A DNA stretch of 64,000 bases from an uncultured Oscillospiraceae bacterium (GTDB lineage Bacteria; Bacillota; Clostridia; Oscillospirales; Acutalibacteraceae): positions 6,642-70,641 of the forward strand of contig CAJJLZ010000013.1 of NCBI GenBank assembly GCA_905192745.1. The letters run 5' to 3'. Of this stretch, positions 25,634 through 33,641 are shown one piece after another. The translations under genes were made by a program, and so were the position numbers. The notes beneath the pieces are model-generated. The model worked only from the letters and a program-made list of their open reading frames with translations. It was not told where the DNA came from and ran no database searches. Position 1 is the first letter of the stretch. Every line of letters begins with the position of its first letter.

Positions 25634-26824
25634 TTATTTGTCGTTCAGGCAGGCGATGCCCGGCAGCTCCAGCCCTTCGAGGAACTCCAGCGACGCGCCG
25701 CCGCCGGTGGAGATGTGGGTCATCTTGTCGGCGAAGCCGAGCTGCTCCACCGCCGCGGCGGAGTCGCCGCCGCCGATGATGGAAATGGCGTTCGATTCCG
25801 CGATCGCTCTGGCCACCGCGATGGTGCCCGTCGCAAAGGGAGCCATCTCGAACACGCCCATCGGGCCGTTCCAGATCACGGTTCCCGCGTCCTTCACCGC
25901 GTCGGCGAAGATCGCCTGAGTCTTCGGGCCGATATCCAGACCCATCCAGCCTTCGTCGATGTCGCCCTCAAACACCTTGGTGTTGGCGTTCACGTCGAAC
26001 GCGTCGGCGGCCATGTTGTCCACCGGCAGCAGGAATTTCACGCCCTTGGCCTCCGCCTTGGCGAGGATTTCCTTCGCCAGATCCACCTTATCGGCCTCAA
26101 ACTTGGAGTCGCCGATCTTCTTGCCGAGCGCGGCGTTGAAGGTGTAAGCCATAGCGCCGCCGATAATCAGGGTGTCCACCTTGTCGATCAGGTTGGTGAT
26201 AACACCGATCTTGTCCGAAACCTTCGCGCCGCCGAGGATGGCGACGAACGGACGCTTCGGATCAGCCAGCGCGCCGCCCATGACCTTGATCTCCTTCTGG
26301 ATCAGGTAGCCGCAGACAGCGGGCAGGTAATCGGCCACGCCGGCGGTGGAAGCATGGGCGCGGTGGGCGGTGCCGAACGCGTCGTTGACATAGATATCGG
26401 CCAGCGAGGCCAGCGCCTTCGCAAAGTCGGGATCATTCTTGGTTTCCTCTTTAAAGAAGCGGACGTTTTCGATCACCATGATCTCGCCGGGCTTCAGCGC
26501 GGCGGCCATTGCGTGGGCTTCGTCCCCGATGATGTCGGTGGTAAACTTGACTTCCTTGCCCATCAGTTCGGAAAGGCGCTTCGCAACCGGCGCGAGAGTG
26601 CACTTTTTCTTGGATTCCTCATCCTTGGGGCGGCCCAGATGGGAGCAGAGGATGACGGCCGCGCCATGCTCGGCAAGGTATTTGATGGTGGGGACGGATT
26701 CGCGGATACGCTTGTCGTCGGTGATTACGCCGTCGGCCAGCGGCACGTTGAAGTCGCAGCGAACCAGCACTTTTTTGCCGTTCACGTCGATGTCTTCAAT
26801 GGTCTTTTTGTTCAGGTAGTTCAT
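25634..26824 (-). CDS. pgk: Phosphoglycerate kinase
   Basis: 396 residues, family length. VLVRCDFNVPLADGVITDD is the N-domain substrate signature; CSHLGRPKDEESKKKCTLAPVA follows. The C-domain has AILGGAKVSDKIGVI, and the nucleotide end has WNGPMGVFE and GGGDSAAAVEQLG with HISTGGGASLEFLEG. It makes ATP from 1,3-bisphosphoglycerate. The gene leads a leftward cluster with tpiA; gap (glyceraldehyde-3-phosphate dehydrogenase), often next to pgk, is not here. GGAAAGGGTGTCCGT precedes the ATG. Confidence 0.98.
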   Translation of the reverse strand: MNYLNKKTIEDIDVNGKKVLVRCDFNVPLADGVITDDKRIRESVPTIKYLAEHGAAVILCSHLGRPKDEESKKKCTLAPVAKRLSELMGKEVKFTTDIIGDEAHAMAAALKPGEIMVIENVRFFKEETKNDPDFAKALASLADIYVNDAFGTAHRAHASTAGVADYLPAVCGYLIQKEIKVMGGALADPKRPFVAILGGAKVSDKIGVITNLIDKVDTLIIGGAMAYTFNAALGKKIGDSKFEADKVDLAKEILAKAEAKGVKFLLPVDNMAADAFDVNANTKVFEGDIDEGWMGLDIGPKTQAIFADAVKDAGTVIWNGPMGVFEMAPFATGTIAVARAIAESNAISIIGGGDSAAAVEQLGFADKMTHISTGGGASLEFLEGLELPGIACLNDK

Positions 26825-26878
26825 ACGGACACCCTTTCCTTTGTTGTTAAAAACTAAACAAGTCCTCTAGTAGAATAG

Positions 26879-26905
26879 TTTATAATAGTTTGCCGTATTT
26901 TTCAA
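26879..26905 (-). promoter_or_regulatory. Candidate pgk promoter
   Basis: TTGAAA (complement of 26900-26905) and TATAAA (complement of 26879-26884) with a short 15-base spacer; alternative -10 TAAACT would give 17. Confidence 0.4.
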
Positions 26906-26921
26906 GTAGATAGCATGAAAA

Positions 26922-26994
26922 ATGCAGGGCATTTTTCATGCGCGAATTTGTGCTTTCCGGCCATCGGCCGGAATTTCGGCAGTGCCGAAACCGC
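26922..26994 (+). repeat. 73-bp palindromic repeat, copy 1
   Basis: This unit contains two internal palindromes, CCGGCC-AT-CGGCCGG and TTTCGGC-AGT-GCCGAAA. Its left end is part of a third, perfect 11-bp hairpin at 26915-26939 (ATGAAAAATGC / GCATTTTTCAT). It recurs once, 21 bases downstream, with one base difference. Confidence 0.85.
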
Positions 26995-27015
26995 CCAAAG
27001 TTCTCCCCTCACTCC

Positions 27016-27088
27016 ATGCAGGGCATTTTTCATGCGCGAATTTGTGCTTTCCGGCCATCGGCCGGAATTTCGGCAGCGCCGAAACCGC
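27016..27088 (+). repeat. 73-bp palindromic repeat, copy 2
   Basis: Same as the unit at 26922-26994 with a single T/C difference (AGT to AGC). The upstream half of the ATGAAAAATGC hairpin is missing here. Confidence 0.85.
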
Positions 27089-27116
27089 GTCCCCCCCGTT
27101 TTCCCGCAATCGTCCG

Positions 27117-27145
27117 TTGACAGCCCGGCTGCTTTTTCCTACAAT
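27117..27145 (+). promoter_or_regulatory. Consensus promoter at the MscS gene
   Basis: TTGACA (27117-27122), 17-base spacer, TACAAT (27140-27145). The -10 box ends one base before the ribosome binding site AAAGGAGG. Confidence 0.65.
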
Positions 27146-27164
27146 GAAAGGAGGATTTCCCCGG

Positions 27165-28100
27165 ATGGAATTCCTGCACGCGGCAATCGCCGCCGCCAAC
27201 AATTCGGTTGTGGAAAGGATGCGGACGTCTATGGAACATTTTCTCGCAGCGTGGGAGGACTTTCTGACCGCCTTTCTCGCTTTTCTCCCCCATCTCCTGC
27301 AGGCGCTGATGATTCTGCTGATCGGCTATTTTGCCGTAAAGCTCATCCCGAAGCCGATCGGTAAGATGCTCGGCAAAACCGCCATCGATCCGGTGGCGGT
27401 AAAATACCTGCTCCGGGTCGTCCGGGTTTCCCTTTGGGTGCTGATCGCCGTGATGGCGCTGGATAAGCTCGGCGTGCCGGTGACCAGCCTGCTCACCGTT
27501 CTGGCCGCGGTCGGCGCGGCGGTGGCTTTGGCTATCCGGGATAACCTTGCGAACCTCGCGTCGGGGGTGGTGCTTCTTTTCGCCAAGCCGTTCAAAGCGG
27601 GGGATTACATCGAGGTCGGCTCTCTCGCGGGAACGGTGCGGGAAATCGAGCTGATGCAGACCTATCTGGACACGGTAGGCAATATGCGGGTCGCCGTGCC
27701 CAACACCAAGATGATGACCGAAACCATCGTGAATTATTCCACCTATGACGAACGGCGGCAGGATTTGGTCTTTTCCATCAGCTATGAGAACGATCTGCAA
27801 AAGGCGATCACGCTGCTGACCGGGCTGGTGGAAGCCCATCCGCTGGTGCTGAAGGAACCGGTTCCGCCGCGGGTGGTGGTGACCGAATACGCCGCCTCCT
27901 CGGTGAACCTTACCGCTCAGCTCTGGTGCAAAAACGCCGAATACTGGAACCTGCGCTTCGACCTGAATCAGAAGGTCAAGGGCCTGTTCGAGGAAAACGG
28001 CATTGTGATTCCTTATAATCAGCTCGACGTGCATCTGGTCCCGAACGGTGGCGGAGACGTTCTGCACGGCGGAGACGCGAAGGAGAATCCGGCACAATGA
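27165..28100 (+). CDS. Small-conductance mechanosensitive channel (MscS family)
   Basis: 311 residues. Three membrane segments (about 40-60, 80-98, 105-130); the pore helix is VGAAVALAIRDNLANLASGVVLLFAKPF, the MscS TM3 signature with Ala/Gly spacing. The beta domain has AGDYIEVGSLAGTVREIELMQT and VAVPNTKMMTETIVNYS, and an alpha/beta end domain follows. MscS channels open under membrane tension to release solutes on hypo-osmotic shock. The ATG at 27165 follows AAAGGAGG; the frame is open further upstream through the repeats but those codons are not part of the protein. Its stop overlaps the next start. Confidence 0.92.
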   Translation: MEFLHAAIAAANNSVVERMRTSMEHFLAAWEDFLTAFLAFLPHLLQALMILLIGYFAVKLIPKPIGKMLGKTAIDPVAVKYLLRVVRVSLWVLIAVMALDKLGVPVTSLLTVLAAVGAAVALAIRDNLANLASGVVLLFAKPFKAGDYIEVGSLAGTVREIELMQTYLDTVGNMRVAVPNTKMMTETIVNYSTYDERRQDLVFSISYENDLQKAITLLTGLVEAHPLVLKEPVPPRVVVTEYAASSVNLTAQLWCKNAEYWNLRFDLNQKVKGLFEENGIVIPYNQLDVHLVPNGGGDVLHGGDAKENPAQ

Positions 28101-28951
28101 GAAGCGAAGCCGAAACGCGGTCGCTCCTTCTGTCGGTCGCCGAACAAGACGACCGGGTCCGCGCCGTTATTCTCAACGGCTCGCGGGCCAACCCTTCCGT
28201 GAAGCGGGACCGCTTTCAGGATTTTGATATCGTCTATTTTGTCACCGAAGTGACCTCCTTCCTGCGGGAACCGGACTGGATCGACGTGTTCGGCGAGCGG
28301 ATCGTGATGCAGACGCCGGAAACGTCCGTCCTCGTCCCGCCGGAGGGAGACGGCCATTTCACTTATCTGATGCTTTTCACCGACGGCAACCGGATCGACT
28401 TGTCCCTCTATCCGCTCGACCGGATTCCGGACTGCTGCGCGGACAGCCTGACCGTACCTCTGCTGGATAAGGATGGGCTGCTGCCCGCCCTTCCTCCGCC
28501 CAGCGACCGGGACTATCGGATCAAACGGCCCAACGCGGCCCTTTTCCGCGATTGCTGCAACGAATTTTGGTGGACCGCTCCCTATGTGGCGAAATCTCTC
28601 TGGCGGGATCAGCTTCCCTACGCCCAGCATCATCTGGGGGAGTGCACCCGGGCGATGCTGGAACAGATGCTGACCTGGCAGATCGGTTTCGCCACGGACT
28701 TTGCGGTCGGCGTCGGCGCATATGGGAAATATCTCAAGCAATACCTCGCCCCGGCGGAATGGGCCGCGTATTGTTCCACATTCGCCGGCGGGACGGTGGA
28801 AAACTGCTGGGACGCGCTTTTCGCCGCGGCATCTCTTTTCCGGCGGTCCGCCCGGAAGGTCGCCGCTTCTCTGGAAGCCCCGTACAACGAGGATGAGGAC
28901 AGCAAGGTCACGGCCTATCTGCAATGGGTTCGGGCTCTGCCCCCGGACTGA
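28097..28951 (+). CDS. ANT(6)-like aminoglycoside nucleotidyltransferase
   Basis: 284 residues, the size of aminoglycoside 6-adenylyltransferases (AadK/ANT(6)). Nucleotidyltransferase motif: V-I-L-N-G-S-R-A-N near residue 27, then RFQDFDIVYFV with two Asp that bind the metal. Downstream are IDLSLYPLDRI and a helical C-terminal half with FWWTAPYVAKSLWRDQLPYA and HLGECTRAMLEQMLTWQ, typical of the family. These enzymes transfer AMP to streptomycin; chromosomal copies often confer little resistance. The ATG overlaps the mscS stop (ATGA). Activity is not shown. Confidence 0.85.
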   Translation: MRSEAETRSLLLSVAEQDDRVRAVILNGSRANPSVKRDRFQDFDIVYFVTEVTSFLREPDWIDVFGERIVMQTPETSVLVPPEGDGHFTYLMLFTDGNRIDLSLYPLDRIPDCCADSLTVPLLDKDGLLPALPPPSDRDYRIKRPNAALFRDCCNEFWWTAPYVAKSLWRDQLPYAQHHLGECTRAMLEQMLTWQIGFATDFAVGVGAYGKYLKQYLAPAEWAAYCSTFAGGTVENCWDALFAAASLFRRSARKVAASLEAPYNEDEDSKVTAYLQWVRALPPD

Positions 28952-28992
28952 CTCTTCCGGCCCACAGGGGCAGACGATAAAGAAAGAGCGAA

Positions 28993-29037
28993 AAAGGCGG
29001 CGGCAAAAGAAATTATTCTTTTGCCGCCGCCTTTTTC
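28993..29037. terminator. Strong bidirectional terminator
   Basis: Arms of about 20 bp (AAAAAGGCGGCGGCAAAAGA / TCTTTTGCCGCCGCCTTTTT) around a short AT loop. Confidence 0.95.
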
Positions 29038-29050
29038 TGTATACAACATC

Positions 29051-29164
29051 TTATGTACAAAGGAGATATCTCTCTTCGCCAATCCTGTATGAACCCTGCC
29101 GACTTTCACCAGTTTCAACCAAGTTTTCAACATTTTTCTCTGTTAAGGCGAATCGCGCCTTAAA
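29051..29164 (-). other. Start-less reading frame; possible remnant or structured RNA
   Basis: In the gap 29038-29200 the minus strand keeps one frame open from a TAA, through FKARFALTEKNVENLVETG and ESRQGSYRIGEERYLLCT, to a stop at 29051. There is no start codon. The upstream end contains the hairpin TTAAGGCG/CGCCTTAA and the downstream end the palindrome GAGATATCTC. From memory, similar peptides occur as small spurious frames in clostridial genomes, suggesting a conserved element that is not a normal gene. Confidence 0.3.
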
Positions 29165-29200
29165 TTATGGTATATTTAGCCGCGTTTATACCCATTGGAT

Positions 29201-31168
29201 TTACATTTCTATGGCTTCTCCCACAGTTCCCGTCTTGATGCGTTCACCCTCCCGGACCGGAGACGACGGCTGCCGATGGAGATGCGGGGACGCCCCGCTT
29301 GCCCGTTCCTCCATCACCCGGCGGGTCCGTTCCAGCAGCTCCTTCACCGCCGCGGCTTTTGTCAGGGTCGGATCGGCAAACTGCGGCTCACAGATCTGAA
29401 GCCGAAGGCAAGGCTTCCGTTTAAATAGTGCCAGCAGCGGCCCCGGGGTGCGATAGGTCATCACCATCGGGATGATCGGACGGCCGGTGCGGACAGCGGT
29501 GAAAAACGCGCCCCGGTGGAACGCCCGAAGGGACTCATGATACCGCACCAGCTGTCCCTCCGGGTAAAAGTGGACGAAATCGCCCCGCTGTACGGCTTCC
29601 TCGATCTGCCGTTGGAACTGCTTCATCTCGCTGGGGGATTCCGGGATCGGCACCCCGCCGAACAGCCGCACCAGCCATCCGGTAAAGGGAAGCTCCAGAT
29701 TCCGGCGAAGGCTGACGAAATATGTCCGCCGGGGGAAGGTGGCGATTTTCGCCATGGTGCAGTCCATCGGATGGACATGGTTCATGACCGTAACGCCGCC
29801 GTCCACCCCTTCCAGATGCCGCCTTCCCTCCACCGAAAAGCCGAAAAACAACGCGTCGATAAAAAACAGCAGAGGCGTAAACAGATTGGTCAAAAACGCC
29901 AGCAGCTCCCGCCGGAAGCCGGAGGAGGGACAATACGAGAACTCCGCCGACTCGATTTTTTCGGTGTTGGGATGCAGGCGGCGCTTGATCGGCCCCTGCC
30001 GGGGATGCTTATACCCGTGATCGTGATATTCCTGAATAGCGTCGCGGTACATGGCTTCGGCCTGCGCCACACAGGCGCTCACCCGGATGCCGTCCCCGAC
30101 GTGGGCGTATTCCTTTCCCATCCGCTCCCGCTCTTCCGGGTTGGAAACCCAGTAATCGATCTTTTCCGCCAGAGAACCGGCGTCCCCCGCCTTGAACAGG
30201 CTCCGCTCATCCAGCGCGTACTGGTTGGTGGCGGAACGCTCCGAATCACTGATTACCGGCACCAGCCCGCAGGCGAGCGCCTCCATACAGGAAATCCCCT
30301 CGATCTCCGCGTCCGACGCGTGGATGTAGAGGTCGCAGGAATTCATCAGCGCGACCAGCTCCTCCTGCGAATAAAAGCCAAAAACCGGCGGATTGGCAAG
30401 CCCCTCGCTCATTCGGCGGTATTCCTGCTCCTTCGGGCCTTTTCCCGCAAAGACCAGCTGGATCTTCTCCCGGAATCGGCTCCTCTTTGCCGCCTCAATG
30501 ATGAGATCCTGCCGTTTCTCCCCGGAAAGACGTCCCACCATCAGCACTACGAATTTCCCCTCCCATTCCGGCGGACGGGAAATCTCCGGACGGGGGACAA
30601 ACGCGTCGTCCACCCCATTGGAGATTACGCAGAGCTTGGCGTCATACCCGTGCTTTTCCAACTGGTCCGCAATGAAACGGCTGGGGCAGTGGATATGGGT
30701 AAAGCGGTTATAAAACTCCCGGTAGCACCAGCCGTAGAGGAAATCGTTGAGAAAGGTCCAGTTTCCCATTCCAATCGAAAAGGTGACGTTTTCGGGCTGC
30801 ATATGAAAAGCGGCCACGGTGGGAATATGCATTTGCCGGGCGATTTCCTCCCCCCGGCGGCAGAAACGGAACGGCAGATAAAAATGAACGATATCCGCCC
30901 CCCGGAAGGCCTGATAATACGCCTCGTCCACCGGACGGGCAAACTGCATTCCCTGCGATTTCACCAGCCTGTCAAAGACCGGCAGGCGGAATTCGGGTAC
31001 GCCCACCTTGTTAAGACCCATTTCACCGATCGCGGCGGAAGACTCGCCGCAGGCCAGGACCGTCACGGTATGGCCCCGCCGGCAAAGCTGTTCCGCAAAC
31101 CGGCGGGCGGTCACGGTGGTGCCGTTATTGCCGCTGTCAAACTGGTCGATTACCAGAACGATCTTCAT
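29201..31168 (-). CDS. GT4 glycosyltransferase - PlsC acyltransferase fusion
   Basis: 655 residues, two enzymes in one chain. Residues 1 to about 390 form a GT4 enzyme: MKIVLVIDQFDSGNNGTTVTARRFAEQL, NGVDDAFVPRP, VLMVGRLSGEKRQDLIIEAA, and E-G-I-S-C-M-E-A-L. About 430-640 form a 1-acyl-glycerophosphate acyltransferase: N-H-V-H-P-M-D (HX4D), FPRRTYFVS, GGVPIPES, F-Y-P-E-G and PIIPMVMTYR. This suggests combined glycosylation and acylation of a lipid. The ATG at 31168 overlaps the TetR stop (ATGA), so both are co-translated. Substrates are unknown. Confidence 0.85.
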   Translation of the reverse strand: MKIVLVIDQFDSGNNGTTVTARRFAEQLCRRGHTVTVLACGESSAAIGEMGLNKVGVPEFRLPVFDRLVKSQGMQFARPVDEAYYQAFRGADIVHFYLPFRFCRRGEEIARQMHIPTVAAFHMQPENVTFSIGMGNWTFLNDFLYGWCYREFYNRFTHIHCPSRFIADQLEKHGYDAKLCVISNGVDDAFVPRPEISRPPEWEGKFVVLMVGRLSGEKRQDLIIEAAKRSRFREKIQLVFAGKGPKEQEYRRMSEGLANPPVFGFYSQEELVALMNSCDLYIHASDAEIEGISCMEALACGLVPVISDSERSATNQYALDERSLFKAGDAGSLAEKIDYWVSNPEERERMGKEYAHVGDGIRVSACVAQAEAMYRDAIQEYHDHGYKHPRQGPIKRRLHPNTEKIESAEFSYCPSSGFRRELLAFLTNLFTPLLFFIDALFFGFSVEGRRHLEGVDGGVTVMNHVHPMDCTMAKIATFPRRTYFVSLRRNLELPFTGWLVRLFGGVPIPESPSEMKQFQRQIEEAVQRGDFVHFYPEGQLVRYHESLRAFHRGAFFTAVRTGRPIIPMVMTYRTPGPLLALFKRKPCLRLQICEPQFADPTLTKAAAVKELLERTRRVMEERASGASPHLHRQPSSPVREGERIKTGTVGEAIEM

Positions 31169-31758
31169 CCCGCCGCCTCTCTTTCCATCCTCCGGGCCGG
31201 TGAGCCCTCGATCATTTCGGTCATCAGCGCACGGATCATTTCGAGATCCTGTTCGCCCTCCAGCAGAAGGTCGCCGACGCCGTTTACCACCACCCGCACA
31301 TAGCGCTCCGGAAAGGGCAGCGACAGCTCTCCCTTCGCCACGCCTTCCTTCGCAATCTCCGTCAGCCGGCGGGAAACAATGGCTTTGATCCGGACGCTCA
31401 TCTGCCCGATGATCGCGCTTTCTCTCAGCAGATCGGTCCACTTTTTGTTCTGTACAAACTCCCGATAAGCGGTAAAGCAGGCGTCCAAAAACGCCTCAAA
31501 CCGTTTATGAAAGTCCCCCTTCACGGAGGAAACAAAGCGGCAGAGTTCCTCCTCAAACCGATCGGTCAGACGGACGATCACCGCCTCCACAATTTCTTTT
31601 TTGGAATGGAAATAATAATAATACAATCCCTGAGCGACGCCCACCCGCTTCACAATCTGCTGCACGCTGGTGGCCTCGATCCCCTGCTCATAAAAGAGCG
31701 CCTGAGCCGCGTCCAGAAATTCTTCCCGCCGCTCCTCCGGCCGTTTGCTGATCCGCAT
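31165..31758 (-). CDS. TetR-family transcriptional regulator
   Basis: 197 residues starting MRISKRPEERREEFLDAAQALF after AAAAGGGG. The N-terminal HTH is canonical TetR: FYEQGIEATSVQQIVKRVGVAQGLYYYYFHSKKEIVEAV. The rest is a helical ligand domain with an aromatic-rich region (FTAYREFVQNKKWTDLL). It is co-transcribed with the lipid-modifying fusion gene and probably controls this operon in response to a lipid or other hydrophobic signal. Codons upstream to 31929 are leader. Confidence 0.9.
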   Translation of the reverse strand: MRISKRPEERREEFLDAAQALFYEQGIEATSVQQIVKRVGVAQGLYYYYFHSKKEIVEAVIVRLTDRFEEELCRFVSSVKGDFHKRFEAFLDACFTAYREFVQNKKWTDLLRESAIIGQMSVRIKAIVSRRLTEIAKEGVAKGELSLPFPERYVRVVVNGVGDLLLEGEQDLEMIRALMTEMIEGSPARRMEREAAG

Positions 31759-32010
31759 TTTGCGCCCCCTTTTCTTTTTCGACAGCGTTCTGTTTTCCGC
31801 AGCAGACGGACGCTGTGGCCCTATGGCCTTTATAACCCCGTTTCTTTTCAGTATGTGCGCCGTCCGGCCGAATACTTTGCCAACGCTTTCCTGTATCCTC
31901 GGGATATAAAATTTTCGGGGCAGAAACATCCGCCGTCTGCGTTATCCCTGATGCCGGGCGTTAGCCCGCCAAAGACGAAAACGCCGCCCGTCCTCTTCCC
32001 GCTTGCGGGT

Positions 32011-32039
32011 ATTATAGCATTTCACTGACTGACTGTCAA
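32011..32039 (-). promoter_or_regulatory. Consensus promoter of the TetR operon
   Basis: TTGACA and TATAAT separated by 17 bases on the minus strand, a perfect consensus. The spacer contains repeated TGAC/GTCA steps (TGACAGTCAGTCAGTG), a possible operator. The leader to the TetR start is about 245 bases and holds one hairpin (GGCGGGC/GCCCGGC) and no gene. Confidence 0.8.
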
Positions 32040-32048
32040 TCGATACCC

Positions 32049-32098
32049 AAAAGCAACGGAGAGTAATTTAAAGGCATAAATTACTCTCCGTTGCTTTT
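32049..32098 (-). terminator. Terminator overlapping the end of the DUF8091-like gene
   Basis: A 22-bp stem (AAAAGCAACGGAGAGTAATT and its complement, extended by two bases) with a six-base loop. The stop codon of the gene lies inside the stem; TTGCTTTT follows on the minus strand. Confidence 0.75.
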
Positions 32099-32842
32099 GC
32101 TTTGCGTTTTCCATGGATTTTGATACAAAAACGCGTTTCCGGATTTTCCCTCTCGTTGAATCGAACCGATTCCATACAAAACGTATACTATCTTCCTCGC
32201 CCGATCCGTTCGTACGCGCAAAGCTTTCGCCAGATCGGCGGTGGTAAAGGGTTCCGGAAGACCGGCGGGCAAGAGGGCGGCGAAATCCGCCGGGGCGGAA
32301 AAGCTCTCCTCCCCGGCCAACGCGGTGGGGATGCGTTCCATCCGGCAGGACCCTTTTTTCCGGTCCCGGCTCCAGCCGTTGAGCAGCTTGTATTCGTCCA
32401 TGTCGAGGTATACCAGCCGCACCGTCAGGCGGGGGCCGCGCAGATAATCGCGGATATAATACAGTTCGGGAAAAACGTCCCACGCCGTCCCGGTCTTGGG
32501 TGATTTCCGGGGCGGAGACATCTCCCCGCTCTCCGGATCCACCCAGATCAACCGTTTATTCCGGGGGATGGGAAAAACAACGGTCACGGGATAGTCCGGC
32601 AGCATCCGCGCCAGCTTGGGCCGCAGCTTGCTGAAATTCCGGGTCTGGATTTCGGTGATCCGCTCGCCGTCATACACGTCGGCAACCAGACGGCAGGGGA
32701 GCGAAACCTCATGATGGCTTTCCTCGGGATCCACCCAATACTTCAGCACGGCGTGAAGGCTCCGTTCCCGCAGGGTACCGATACCGGGACGTTCCTGCAA
32801 AGCGGCGAGCCCCCTCAGCCGGGCTTCCTCAAATCGATCCAT
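32081..32842 (-). CDS. Conserved protein, DUF8091-like
   Basis: 253 residues. N-terminal RERSLHAVLKYWVDPEESHHEV, then VADVYDGERITEIQTRNFSKLRPKLARMLPDYPVTVVFPIP and LIWVDPESGEMSPPRKSPKTG, a layout resembling a PD-(D/E)xK nuclease core (E-I-Q-T-R). The C-terminus (TTADLAKALRVRTDRARKIVYVLYGIGSI) is a winged helix. The pattern matches a conserved clostridial family I associate with DUF8091. The start overlaps the thioesterase end by 14 bases. Function unknown. Confidence 0.6.
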   Translation of the reverse strand: MDRFEEARLRGLAALQERPGIGTLRERSLHAVLKYWVDPEESHHEVSLPCRLVADVYDGERITEIQTRNFSKLRPKLARMLPDYPVTVVFPIPRNKRLIWVDPESGEMSPPRKSPKTGTAWDVFPELYYIRDYLRGPRLTVRLVYLDMDEYKLLNGWSRDRKKGSCRMERIPTALAGEESFSAPADFAALLPAGLPEPFTTADLAKALRVRTDRARKIVYVLYGIGSIQREGKSGNAFLYQNPWKTQSKSNGE

Positions 32843-33626
32843 TGTTCTGTGCTTTCTTCGGCGCGGATCCTTCCGTTGCAATCCGCGCTTCGAAGCACCG
32901 CCGGCCGTCCGGAAGGTCGCCAACCACCCAACCGGCATAACCCGGCTGCTCCTCTCCCTCCGTGCCTGCAAAAAGGGACAGCACATTCCCCTCCATCGCC
33001 TCGTGCACGAAAGCGATGGAGGCTTCTGCAATCCGTTTTCCCTCCATACCGCCGGGAAGATGATCGCAGGCGATGTCGGCATACACCGTGTTGTTCAGAT
33101 GACCGTTGCAGTCGATGTCCGACCAGTGCACGGTCCGTTCTCCGGCGGCGGCAAGGCCGGCCGGCGGCCGGAGCTTCGCGGGATCGCCGCAGTTTCCCCG
33201 ACGGTCCGGCTGCTCCGCCAGACCGAACTGTTCAAAAACGGTCGGGCGCAGCAGCTTATGGTCTTTTACATCCACCAGCGCAAACGCCGTAACGCTGTCG
33301 ATCAGCGTCCGGCCCTCCTGATCGAGAAACTGGTAGCAGCGAAAGAACTGAGCCCTCTTGGAATCCCGATGCCAGGTCCGCAGACGGACCTGCTCCCCCA
33401 GCAGCGGCGCACGATGGATTACCGTGTGCAGGCGGGTCAGCACAAACGCCATCCCATGCCGGTACAGCTCGTCATAGCTCAGCCCGCCGGCGGAAAGATG
33501 CAGCTCCCCCACCTCCTGCTGAAGCTTGAGCTGATTGGATAAACGAAGGCGGCGATCAGGGCCGACCTCAAAGGAATTGATTCGGATATTCCAGGTATAA
33601 TCCGGCGCAACGGTATAACCGGTCAT
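32829..33626 (-). CDS. Acyl-ACP thioesterase
   Basis: 265 residues with two hotdog domains. Domain 1: RINSFEVGPDRRLRLSNQLKLQQEVGELHLSAGGLSYDELYRHG, then VLTRLHTVIHRAPLLGEQVRLRTWHRDSKRAQFFRCYQF. Domain 2: TVHWSDIDCNGHLNNTVYADIACDHL, with the D-x-N-x-H-x-N pattern that carries the active site in FatA-type enzymes. It releases free fatty acids from acyl carrier protein. AGGAGGAAGAAC precedes the ATG. It is followed by the DUF8091-like gene. Confidence 0.9.
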   Translation of the reverse strand: MTGYTVAPDYTWNIRINSFEVGPDRRLRLSNQLKLQQEVGELHLSAGGLSYDELYRHGMAFVLTRLHTVIHRAPLLGEQVRLRTWHRDSKRAQFFRCYQFLDQEGRTLIDSVTAFALVDVKDHKLLRPTVFEQFGLAEQPDRRGNCGDPAKLRPPAGLAAAGERTVHWSDIDCNGHLNNTVYADIACDHLPGGMEGKRIAEASIAFVHEAMEGNVLSLFAGTEGEEQPGYAGWVVGDLPDGRRCFEARIATEGSAPKKAQNNGSI

Positions 33627-33641
33627 GTTGTTCTTCCTCCT

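Noticed and set aside
26922..27164. Upstream extension of the MscS reading frame through the repeats
   Set aside because: The frame is open but encodes the palindromic repeats; the AAAGGAGG and family homology begin at 27165.
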